5,374 bases of DNA from Verrucomicrobiota bacterium (GTDB taxonomy: Bacteria > Verrucomicrobiota > Verrucomicrobiia > Chthoniobacterales > JAFAMB01), in NCBI GenBank assembly GCA_019242435.1, contig JAFAVN010000212.1, positions 1-5,374 of the forward strand. The letters run 5' to 3'. This document shows, one piece after another, positions 1 through 5,374 of this stretch. The translations under genes were made by a program, and so were the position numbers. The notes below the pieces were generated by a model. The model was not told the DNA's origin and searched no databases. It worked only from the letters and a program-made list of their open reading frames with translations. The number at the start of each line of letters is the position of its first letter. Position 1 is the first letter of the stretch.

Positions 1-434
1 TTGTTCAACACGGAGCGGTCCATCTTGCCTGCGCCGTTGCCATCGAAGATGGCCTGGTTACGCCGGTTATCAGAAATGCTGAAGGCAAAAGCCTGAGCCA
101 GATCAGTGCTGAAATCAAAGACCTGGCTTCAAAAGCACGCTCCAAGAAGCTCAAACCGGAGCAATACCAGGGAGGAACTTTGACGGTATCAAATCTTGGC
201 GGTTACGGCGTGGAACAATTCTTTGCTATCATCAATCCACCGCAGTCTTTGATCGTGTCGGTCGGCGCGATCCTCAAAAAGCCGGTAGTCAATAGTGCCG
301 GAGCGATCGTTGTGGGGCAGCGCGTTATGATCGGACTCAGCTGCGACCACCGGGTTGTGGATGGCGCCATCGGGGCGCAATTTCTGGCCGAGTTCAAGCG
401 CCTGATTGAAGTGCCCGCACTCATGCTGGTGTAG
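1..434 (+). CDS. Dihydrolipoamide acetyltransferase (E2 of pyruvate dehydrogenase complex), 3' part
   Basis: Only the C-terminal 143 codons are present; the first full codon is at position 3 and the stop is TAG at 432-434. This is the acyltransferase domain of a lipoyl-dependent 2-oxoacid dehydrogenase E2, which moves the acetyl group from lipoamide to CoA in the cytoplasm. Visible motifs are AIEDGLVTPVIRNA, LKPEQYQGGTLTVSNLG, AIINPPQSLIVSVGA and the catalytic DHRVVDG. The active-site His codon is 348-350 and the conserved Asp is at 360-362. The ending GAQFLAEFKRLIEVPALMLV resembles mitochondrial and alphaproteobacterial pyruvate dehydrogenase E2 more than 2-oxoglutarate or branched-chain E2, and the lpd gene directly downstream supports this. 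The lipoyl and E1/E3-binding domains lie off the left edge, so substrate class is inferred. The visible domain is intact, with no frameshift. Confidence 0.93.
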   Translation, partial: VQHGAVHLACAVAIEDGLVTPVIRNAEGKSLSQISAEIKDLASKARSKKLKPEQYQGGTLTVSNLGGYGVEQFFAIINPPQSLIVSVGAILKKPVVNSAGAIVVGQRVMIGLSCDHRVVDGAIGAQFLAEFKRLIEVPALMLV

Positions 435-475
435 TGTTGCCACTTTCGCCCGGCTCTCCGAAGGTCATTCGCTTT

Positions 476-1852
476 ATGAAATATGATTTGGTCGTTATTG
501 GCGGTGGCCCCGCAGGTTACGTGGGAGCCATACGGGCGGCTCAGCTTGGCAAACGGGTCGCCTGTATCGAGAAAGAGCGCGCGGGTGGCACCTGTTTAAA
601 TTGGGGATGTATTCCAACCAAATCTTTGCTGCGCAACGCCGAGCTTTTTCATATCCTTCGGCACCGCGCCGCCGACTTCGGCTTTCGTTTTGACAATCTC
701 GGCTACGACTGGTCCAAGATCATTAGCCGGAGTCGGGCTGTGTCAGACAAGCTAGCCGGCGGTGTCGAATTCCTCTTTCGCAAGCACAAGATCGACTATA
801 TCAAAGCAACGGCGTCCGTTGCGGAGTCGGGGCGCGTTAAATTTACGCCCGCTGACGGCAAAGAACAGATGGCAGAGGCAGAGGCCATCCTGATTGCTAC
901 CGGCGCCGTCTCGCGTAACCTGCCGAGCCTTCCGGTAGACGGGAAGACCGTCATCGACAGTCATTATGCCATGATCGTCGATCCTCAACCGAAGCGTTTA
1001 CTGATTATTGGTGCGGGTGCAATCGGGGTCGAATTCGCCTATTTTTTCAATGCCTTTGGAACGGAAGTCACCTTAATCGAAATGCTTCCCAATGTGCTTC
1101 CGATCGAAGACACTGAAATCAGCACAACGCTTGAGAGAGCACTCACTAAACAGGGCATCAAGATCCTGACTAACTCTAAAGTTACTGACAGTTCAGTCTC
1201 GAAGAAAGGGGTCCGCCTTACGGTGGAAGGCAAAGAAAAACAGACCTTAGAAGCCGACTGTGCACTGGTAGCGATTGGCGTCGCGCCCTTGTTGCCGCCC
1301 GGTGTCTCGTTCAACCTGGATCCGAAAGGATTTATTCAAATCGATGACCGCTATCAGACCAGTGTTCCTGGCATATATGCCGCAGGCGATGTTATCGGTC
1401 CGCCGTGGCTAGCCCACGTCGCCAGCTGGGAAGCGATTCAGGCAATCAACGGTATTTTTGGGATTGCTAAACCAAAACGTCTGCAGAATTTTCCGGGTTG
1501 TACTTACTGCCAGCCTCAAGTAGCCAGCGTCGGTCTGACTGAGCGCGCTGTTAAAGACAAAGGGCTCAAGTATCGAGTAGGCAAGTTTCCATTTTCAGCA
1601 AACGGCAAAGCCTTGGCTGCGGGAGAACCCGACGGTTTTGTTAAACTTCTCATCGGGGAACCGTACGGAGAAATACTGGGAGCTCACGTTATTGGCGCCG
1701 AGGCCACTGAGCTAATCGCTGAGCTTGGTTTAGCGATCAATCTCGAAGCCACCCACGAAGAGCTCGAAGACACCATCCATGCACACCCAACTTTAAGCGA
1801 GGCCGTGCACGAAGCCGTCGGGAACGCATTTGGTTTGGCGATTCATATCTAG
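476..1852 (+). CDS. lpdA: Dihydrolipoamide dehydrogenase (E3)
   Basis: A 458-residue FAD flavoenzyme that reoxidises dihydrolipoamide on E2 and passes electrons to NAD+. The N-terminal FAD fold has VVIGGGPAGY (residues 6-15). The redox disulfide is GGTCLNWGCIPTK, with C40 and C45. ILIATGA (138-144) and the NAD-binding IIGAGAIGVEF (177-187) follow, then the second FAD contact GIYAAGDV (299-306). The C-terminal dimerisation domain carries the catalytic pair in HAHPTLSE, H437 and E442. All key residues are present and the length is normal. I chose ATG 476 because the protein then begins MKYDLVVIGGG, as the family does; a weak GAAGG lies at 460-464. A GTG at 434 overlaps the E2 stop and would add 14 residues of non-family sequence. 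The 41-nt gap to E2 implies one operon. A CxxC pair at C342/C345 is an extra feature. Confidence 0.96.
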   Translation: MKYDLVVIGGGPAGYVGAIRAAQLGKRVACIEKERAGGTCLNWGCIPTKSLLRNAELFHILRHRAADFGFRFDNLGYDWSKIISRSRAVSDKLAGGVEFLFRKHKIDYIKATASVAESGRVKFTPADGKEQMAEAEAILIATGAVSRNLPSLPVDGKTVIDSHYAMIVDPQPKRLLIIGAGAIGVEFAYFFNAFGTEVTLIEMLPNVLPIEDTEISTTLERALTKQGIKILTNSKVTDSSVSKKGVRLTVEGKEKQTLEADCALVAIGVAPLLPPGVSFNLDPKGFIQIDDRYQTSVPGIYAAGDVIGPPWLAHVASWEAIQAINGIFGIAKPKRLQNFPGCTYCQPQVASVGLTERAVKDKGLKYRVGKFPFSANGKALAAGEPDGFVKLLIGEPYGEILGAHVIGAEATELIAELGLAINLEATHEELEDTIHAHPTLSEAVHEAVGNAFGLAIHI

Positions 1853-1860
1853 GCTGGAAT

Positions 1861-1881
1861 GCCCACCGAAGACCGATGGGC
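1861..1881 (+). terminator. Hairpin just after lpd, possible weak terminator
   Basis: GCCCA at 1861-1865 can pair with TGGGC at 1877-1881 across an 11-nt loop, starting nine bases after the lpd stop codon. Its position suits a transcript end or an RNA 3'-protecting hairpin. No T-run follows (the next bases are GGATTGC), so it is not a classical intrinsic terminator. A five-base stem can also occur by chance. Confidence 0.25.
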
Positions 1882-1888
1882 GGATTGC

Positions 1889-1907
1889 AAAAAGGCTCCG
1901 GAGGGGC
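1889..1907 (-). terminator. Candidate minus-strand terminator using repeat copy 1
   Basis: Read on the minus strand, the GC-rich palindrome of copy 1 ends in GGAGCC and is directly followed by five U residues (the A-run at 1889-1893). The local stem is short and contains a C-A mismatch. A transcript coming from the acetoacetate-CoA ligase gene could instead pair copy 4 with copy 1, giving a 27-bp imperfect stem ending next to the U-run. It lies about 450 nt past that gene's stop, which is far for a dedicated terminator. Confidence 0.35.
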
Positions 1908-1924
1908 TGGATCTTTATAGATCC
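1894..1924 (+). repeat. Palindromic repeat, copy 1
   Basis: GGCTCCGGAGGGGC is followed by the perfect inverted repeat GGATCT-TTAT-AGATCC (1909-1924). In RNA, GCUCC pairs with GGGGC around a GGA loop, so the unit forms two adjacent hairpins. It is the best-preserved copy and pairs with copy 4 in inverted orientation. Confidence 0.7.
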
Positions 1925-1943
1925 AAAATGCAAAAAAATGACT

Positions 1944-1977
1944 AGCTCGGGAGGAGCGCTATCTGTTTGGGTAGATC
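1944..1977 (+). repeat. Palindromic repeat, copy 2
   Basis: This copy has the same orientation as copy 1. AGCTC, GGAGGAGCG and ATCTGTTT...TAGATC line up with copy 1's GGCTC, GGAGGGGC and ATCTTTATAGATC. GCTC pairs with GAGC, and ATCT (1961-1964) pairs with AGAT (1973-1976). It is more diverged than copies 1 and 4. Confidence 0.6.
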
Positions 1978-1991
1978 ATTTACCTTCGGGT

Positions 1992-2023
1992 GCATCGTCT
2001 TGGATGCCGCTCCTAGCGGAGCT
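1992..2023 (-). repeat. Palindromic repeat, copy 3 (inverted)
   Basis: On the plus strand, GCATC (1992-1996) pairs with GATGC (2003-2007). Next to it, GCTCC (2009-2013) pairs with GGAGC (2018-2022). Read on the minus strand this gives AGCTCCG, AGGAGCG and a following ATC, in the order seen in copy 2. The second stem keeps its pairing although its sequence differs, which hints at selection for structure or at independent drift of a mobile unit. Confidence 0.6.
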
Positions 2024-2041
2024 CATCTCTTTCTACACTAC

Positions 2042-2073
2042 GGTTGCTATAAAGATTTAGCTCCTACGGAGCC
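2042..2073 (-). repeat. Palindromic repeat, copy 4 (inverted)
   Basis: On the minus strand this reads GGCTCCGTAGGAGC, then ATCTTTATAG. That matches copy 1 with four mismatches in 27 bases (2047-2073). On the plus strand GCTCC (2060-2064) pairs with GGAGC (2068-2072) around a TAC loop. Unlike copy 1, the ATCTTTATAG part no longer forms a perfect inner hairpin. Confidence 0.68.
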
Positions 2074-2351
2074 GGTCTTTGCCCCGGTTATCAAACTTAC
2101 TCACAGCGTTAATCCGAAGTACTTTTGGCGAGTAACCCAAATCTATTAATCTTCTTCTGGTTAATAACCTGCTTTAATTAGCGCAAGTTCCTAATTACTA
2201 AAGACTTACAGTTTGAGCAAGATGACCAATAACTATGTGGTAGCCTCTCAACCGCAGTGGTAAGTAGCTAAAGACAGGAGATTACCAAAGTTATTCACAA
2301 GTATTCCGCTGTACTCCACGACACGCCTCACAACCTGGTTCTACCGCCCCG
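2074..2351. other. Intergenic stretch without a gene
   Basis: No convincing reading frame, RNA gene or known element is visible in this stretch. Its first 150 bases or so are AT-richer than the flanking genes. Small inverted repeats are GGTT-AAT-AACC at 2159-2169 and AATTAG/CTAATT at 2176-2196 with a nine-base loop; neither is followed by a clear T-run on either strand. CTAAAGAC occurs twice (2198-2205 and 2268-2275), which may be chance. This is the 3' flank of the minus-strand ligase gene. Confidence 0.6.
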
Positions 2352-4370
2352 TCAGGGTTTGGTGAACCGATCCACCAAGGCGATAAATTCGGTAAGAACC
2401 TCGGGATTGCTGACAGCTTCCCGACTCACGGCTTTTGCCAAAGGTACGCCCTGAAACAGCCGTTTAACCGGGACCTCAAGCTTTTTGCCATTTAGAGTGT
2501 AGGGAATATTGGATACGGCGCAGATAGCGTCCGGCACATAGCGAGGCGATAAAAGAGTTCGTATCCGATTATTGATATTAGACTTTAGCTCACTGCTAAG
2601 TCCGACCTCCGCGGCCAGAACGACGAAAAGGATCAATTTCCCGTCGCACTCGCCGGATCCGGCCCGCAACCCGGTAGTGTCTATGACCAAAGCCTCGTTG
2701 ATTTCAGGGAAGGCTTCTACTACGCGATAGAATTCGCTCGTGCCCATTCGTACACCACCGCGGTTCAAGGTTGAATCGGACCTACCGTAGATAACGCATT
2801 GCCCGTCGTCCGGATTGATCTCAATCCAATCACCGTGCCGCCAAATACCGGGAAAATAGTCAAAGTAGCTGTCTCGTAGCCTTTGCCCATCAATGTCATT
2901 CCAGAAAAAGACGGGCATCGAAGGGAATGGCGCGGTTAAGACCAACTCACCCATCTGGTTCCACACGGCTTGTCCGTTTTCGTTCCATGCCTCAATCCTG
3001 GCTCCAAGGCCGCGGCATTGCAGTTTCCCGCGAATCACCGGTGCTAACGGATTCGACAGAACGAACGCGGTGCAAACATCGGTTCCTCCGCTGGCGGATC
3101 CGAGCCAGACATCGCTCTTCACGTTTTGATACACCCAGTCAAAGCCCTCGGGCGGCAAGGGTGCACCCGTGGAACCAATCGCCTTAAGCCTGGACAGGCC
3201 GACGTCATGCCGAGGTGTCAGGCCTGCTTTTTGGCACGCTAATAGGAATGGAGCGCTCGTTCCAAAATAAACGATTTGTTCTTCGTCCACGAAACGCCAA
3301 AGGACGGAAAGGTCGGGGTACTTGGGACTCCCATCGTACAAGACGATACAACTGCCTAGGCCAAGCCCGGAGACGAGAAAATTCCACATCATCCAACCCG
3401 CGGTAGTGAACCAGAAAAACCGATCACCGTCTCGGAGATCGAGATGTAACGACAGGGCTTTCAGATGTTCCAGTAGAATGCCCCCATGACTTTGCACAAT
3501 GGGCTTCGGTATCCCTGTGGTGCCGGAAGAAAAGAGGATCCAGAGCGGATGCTCGAACTCGACCGGCAGCACTGAAAAAGACTCTCTATCTGCGTGCTGG
3601 AGAAAGTTGTTGAACGGAATGATGTGAACGGAAGCTGGTAATCCGTCCAGCACTGGATTTTCTCCTATCAAGACGAGTGCCTTCAGCGACGGCAGTGCTT
3701 CCGCAATCTGTCGAAGAACCTCTCTTCTGTCGTGGTGCTTGCCGCCATAAAAATAACCGGTCACCCCGAAAAGCACTTTCGGTTCGATTTGTTGCAGCCG
3801 ATCAAGCACCCCCTTGCTGGCAAGCTCGGGGGGACAACTTGACCAGATCGCCCCGAGCGACGCCGCAGCCAAGAAGGCGATCACTGTTTCCGGACAATTT
3901 GGCAAATAGCCGCAGACGCGGTCACCTTTTTCGACGCCTAAACCTCGGAGGGCGTTGGCCGAGCCGGCAATTTGATCGGCTAGTTCTGCTCCGGTAAGCC
4001 GGCGTCGTTCCGATTTGCTCTGCCCCTCCAGCGCAGAGATAATGAGGACCTCTTTCGGACGCTGGTGGATCCTTTGTAACAGGTGCTCTGCATAGTTTAA
4101 GGTGGCTCCAGGGAACCAATGAGCGTTATGCGACTCTTGCCCCAGGAGAACTCTTTCTGCTGCGGAATGAAACCGAACCTCGAAAAATTCCGCTAAGGAT
4201 CGCAAGAAATTCTCCAAGTCAGTAATCGACCAATTATAGAGATCCTGATAATTCTGGAATCGGAGTCCGTGTTTATCTTCAAGAAATTGCAGATAACGTT
4301 TGAGATTGCAGGTTTCTAGCAGACGCAAGTCTGGACGCCATAAGATCTCGAACTGGGGAGCTGAAGCCAT
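2352..4370 (-). CDS. aacS: Acetoacetate-CoA ligase (acetoacetyl-CoA synthetase)
   Basis: A complete 672-residue cytoplasmic enzyme of the ANL (acyl-CoA synthetase) superfamily, predicted to convert acetoacetate, ATP and CoA to acetoacetyl-CoA, AMP and PPi. This lets the cell use acetoacetate, for example from polyhydroxybutyrate breakdown. Residues from ATG 4370: an N-terminal ACAS_N-like part; phosphate-binding SSGTTGIPK (281-289); TTAGWMMWN (322-330), characteristic of the acetoacetate branch; GSTGAPL (399-405); SASGGTD (425-431); GDW with the ribose-binding Asp514; the hinge GRSDSTLNRGGVRMG (529-543); and the catalytic-lysine segment YTLNGKKLE (about 624-632; Lys629 is the best candidate). 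Length fits the family's roughly 650-670. A GTG at 4379 in frame lies inside the Shine-Dalgarno, so ATG 4370 is preferred. It converges with lpd and diverges from the ABC gene, so it is probably transcribed alone. Propionyl- or acetyl-CoA synthetase is less likely because of the WMMWN motif. Confidence 0.93.
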   Translation of the reverse strand: MASAPQFEILWRPDLRLLETCNLKRYLQFLEDKHGLRFQNYQDLYNWSITDLENFLRSLAEFFEVRFHSAAERVLLGQESHNAHWFPGATLNYAEHLLQRIHQRPKEVLIISALEGQSKSERRRLTGAELADQIAGSANALRGLGVEKGDRVCGYLPNCPETVIAFLAAASLGAIWSSCPPELASKGVLDRLQQIEPKVLFGVTGYFYGGKHHDRREVLRQIAEALPSLKALVLIGENPVLDGLPASVHIIPFNNFLQHADRESFSVLPVEFEHPLWILFSSGTTGIPKPIVQSHGGILLEHLKALSLHLDLRDGDRFFWFTTAGWMMWNFLVSGLGLGSCIVLYDGSPKYPDLSVLWRFVDEEQIVYFGTSAPFLLACQKAGLTPRHDVGLSRLKAIGSTGAPLPPEGFDWVYQNVKSDVWLGSASGGTDVCTAFVLSNPLAPVIRGKLQCRGLGARIEAWNENGQAVWNQMGELVLTAPFPSMPVFFWNDIDGQRLRDSYFDYFPGIWRHGDWIEINPDDGQCVIYGRSDSTLNRGGVRMGTSEFYRVVEAFPEINEALVIDTTGLRAGSGECDGKLILFVVLAAEVGLSSELKSNINNRIRTLLSPRYVPDAICAVSNIPYTLNGKKLEVPVKRLFQGVPLAKAVSREAVSNPEVLTEFIALVDRFTKP

Positions 4371-4375
4371 GCTCG

Positions 4376-4384
4376 TCACCTTTT
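4376..4384 (-). promoter_or_regulatory. Ribosome binding site of the acetoacetate-CoA ligase gene
   Basis: The minus strand reads AAAAGGTGA, then CGAGC, then ATG at 4370. AGGTGA is a good match to the anti-Shine-Dalgarno sequence at a spacing of five bases. The alternative GTG start at 4379 is part of this site, which decides the start in favour of ATG 4370. Confidence 0.75.
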
Positions 4385-4479
4385 CAGGTTAGCGGATGTG
4401 TTGGGCCGGTCAATGGTTAGCAGTGGCGGTAATACCGGCAGAATTTTCGGGACAGGATTTGAACGTGCGCTTGCTTCGC

Positions 4480-4511
4480 TTGACAAATTCAATGAGCCGG
4501 GTTTTTTCAAT
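4480..4511 (+). promoter_or_regulatory. Possible -35 box for the ABC transporter gene
   Basis: A perfect TTGACA lies at 4480-4485 in the divergent intergenic region (4371-4550), upstream of the ABC gene. The best downstream partner is TTCAAT at 4506-4511, four of six to the -10 consensus but at a long 20-base spacing. This is a weak candidate. No clear promoter for the minus-strand ligase gene was recognised in the same region. Confidence 0.2.
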
Positions 4512-4550
4512 CCTCTTTCCCGAATTCCATTTCATGATGATTTCTTACCC

Positions 4551-5374
4551 ATGATCAACGTCGAGCACCTGACCAAGATGTTTGGACCAAAGTGCGCCGT
4601 TGACGATGTCTCGTTTTCTGTGGCCAAAGGTGAAGTCTTAGGATTTCTCGGGCCCAACGGCGCCGGAAAATCCACGAGTATGCGGATGATCACAGGCTAT
4701 CTACCTGCGACGTCCGGAGTGATCACCGTGGCCGGTTTTGATATCACCGAACACCCGTTGGAAGCACGTCGTCGCATCGGTTATCTGCCGGAGAACGCGC
4801 CGATTTATTCCGACATGTCGGTGCTTGGTTTTCTCAATTTCTGCGCCGAAATGCGTGGTCTATTCGGCCAGGCAAAAAAATCCGCCATCGATCGCGTGGT
4901 GCAACTCTGCTTTCTCGAGCGCGTCTTACACCAGAGCGTTGATACACTATCGAAAGGGTTTCGTCATCGCACGTGTCTGGCGCAAGCACTGCTTCACGAT
5001 CCAGAAATATTAATTCTGGATGAACCGACAGACGGCCTTGATCCCAACCAGAAATATGAAGTTCGGACACTGATCCGGCGAATGGGGGCAGAAAAGGCCA
5101 TTATCTTCTCCACTCATATCCTCGAGGAAGTAGAAGCTGCCTGTACACGGGCAATTATCATCGACCAGGGGAAAATTGTGGCCAACGGTACACCGGCCGA
5201 GCTCAAAGCTAAATCGCCGGCCGCCGGCAACATCACTATTACCGTGCGAAACATGTCCAAGGAACAACTTGTTTCCCAAGTGGAGGCGCTGAAGAACGCA
5301 GAGAAATGTTCGGTGCTGGCGGACCAAGATGAGCATGTAACTTTACGCATAGTTCCTCGAGGAAATTTATTGGC
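4551..5374 (+). CDS. GldA-like ABC transporter ATP-binding protein, 5' part
   Basis: An ATPase subunit of an ABC-2 type transporter. It is open to the window end (274 full codons, no stop), so the C-terminus is missing. Domains in order: Walker A GPNGAGKST (residues 34-42, K40); Q-loop region IGYLPENAP (76-84), with E81 where many ABC proteins have Gln, as is common in the GldA/NatA-like branch; signature LSKGFRHR (133-140) instead of LSGGQ; Walker B ILILDEP (153-159, E158); D-loop GLDPNQ (162-167); and switch His189 in STHILEEVE. The start MINVEHLTKMFG is family-typical. No Shine-Dalgarno precedes ATG 4551, and the frame is open upstream to an ATG at 4413. It acts at the inner face of the cytoplasmic membrane with a permease expected downstream. 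The substrate is unknown; resemblance to GldA does not by itself mean gliding motility. Confidence 0.9.
   Translation, partial: MINVEHLTKMFGPKCAVDDVSFSVAKGEVLGFLGPNGAGKSTSMRMITGYLPATSGVITVAGFDITEHPLEARRRIGYLPENAPIYSDMSVLGFLNFCAEMRGLFGQAKKSAIDRVVQLCFLERVLHQSVDTLSKGFRHRTCLAQALLHDPEILILDEPTDGLDPNQKYEVRTLIRRMGAEKAIIFSTHILEEVEAACTRAIIIDQGKIVANGTPAELKAKSPAAGNITITVRNMSKEQLVSQVEALKNAEKCSVLADQDEHVTLRIVPRGNLL

Larger units (their letters stand above)
1894..2073. repeat. Cluster of four short palindromic repeats, two direct and two inverted
   Basis: Four related units of about 30 bp lie at 1894-1924, 1944-1977, 1992-2023 and 2042-2073. Each has a CTCC...GGAG-type palindrome next to a second small inverted repeat. 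The first two point one way and the last two are reverse complements. The outer pair match at 23 of 27 positions (1894-1920 against 2047-2073, inverted). The inner pair share an AGCTC start, AGGAGCG and a following ATC. Both pairs are centred at about 1983.5, beside an ACC-TTCG-GGT mini-hairpin at 1982-1991. The whole 180 bp could therefore fold as one long imperfect stem. It sits between convergent genes. REP-like dispersed elements are the closest known comparison. Whether copies exist elsewhere in the genome cannot be seen here. Confidence 0.75.

Noticed and set aside
189..443. Minus-strand open frames over the E2 gene
   Set aside because: They are antisense to a conserved acyltransferase domain with intact catalytic motifs and have no features of their own.
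752..1314. Minus-strand open frames inside lpd
   Set aside because: They are antisense to the conserved flavoenzyme; composition reflects the opposite strand.
1894..2073. CRISPR array
   Set aside because: There are only four diverged units, two of them inverted, with unequal spacing and no cas gene in the window.
1830..2149. Two overlapping plus-strand open frames (1830-2060 and 1967-2149) in the intergenic region
   Set aside because: They run through the palindromic repeats, have no ribosome binding site, and give low-complexity, non-family peptides; the first also overlaps the 3' end of lpd.
2198..2275. Repeated CTAAAGAC 70 bp apart as a regulatory direct repeat
   Set aside because: An eight-base match in AT-richer DNA is easily explained by chance, and nothing nearby needs an operator.
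2893..4119. Several short frames on both strands within the acetoacetate-CoA ligase gene
   Set aside because: All are enclosed by a full-length, motif-complete gene and yield arginine-rich, non-family peptides.
4371..4379. GTG at 4379 as the start of the acetoacetate-CoA ligase
   Set aside because: It lies inside the AAAAGGTGA ribosome binding site of the ATG at 4370, so it can hardly be the initiation codon.
4738..5350. Short frames on both strands over the ABC ATPase region
   Set aside because: The frame beginning at 4551 has every ABC motif in order; the others are shadows of it.

Overview
The window carries four protein-coding genes, two of them cut by the window edges, and reads as ordinary bacterial chromosome with moderate GC content. 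The pyruvate dehydrogenase-type E2 and E3 proteins resemble those of Gram-negative bacteria. The partial ABC ATPase belongs to the GldA-like branch, which is common in Bacteroidetes, Verrucomicrobia and Planctomycetes. One start has a good Shine-Dalgarno sequence and another has none. Together with palindromic intergenic repeats of the CTCCGGAGG type, this makes me lean towards a Verrucomicrobia-like or related soil or aquatic bacterium. That placement is an inference from family resemblance and is not proven by the sequence.

Layout. Positions 1-434 (+) hold the 3' end of the gene for dihydrolipoamide acetyltransferase, E2 of the pyruvate dehydrogenase complex. Positions 476-1852 (+) hold its partner dihydrolipoamide dehydrogenase (E3, lpd), 41 nt downstream and almost certainly in the same operon. 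Positions 1853-2351 are a 499-bp intergenic region between convergent genes. It contains four copies of a short palindromic repeat, two direct and two inverted, arranged symmetrically at 1894-2073, followed by about 280 bp of AT-richer DNA with no gene. Positions 2352-4370 (-) encode a complete acetoacetate-CoA ligase (acetoacetyl-CoA synthetase). Positions 4371-4550 are a divergent intergenic region. From 4551 to the window end (+) runs the ATP-binding subunit of a GldA-like ABC-2 type transporter, which has no stop codon inside the window.

How the genes fit together. E2 and E3 are successive parts of the complex that turns pyruvate into acetyl-CoA. The acetoacetate-CoA ligase activates acetoacetate to acetoacetyl-CoA, which thiolase can split to acetyl-CoA, so both neighbours feed the same pool. 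They are convergently transcribed and need not be co-regulated. The ABC ATPase is a separate unit whose membrane partner should lie beyond the right edge.

I found no RNA gene, CRISPR array, insertion sequence, phage gene or defence gene. The most unusual structure is the symmetric repeat cluster between the convergent genes. It could fold as one long hairpin and may end transcription, at least on the minus strand.
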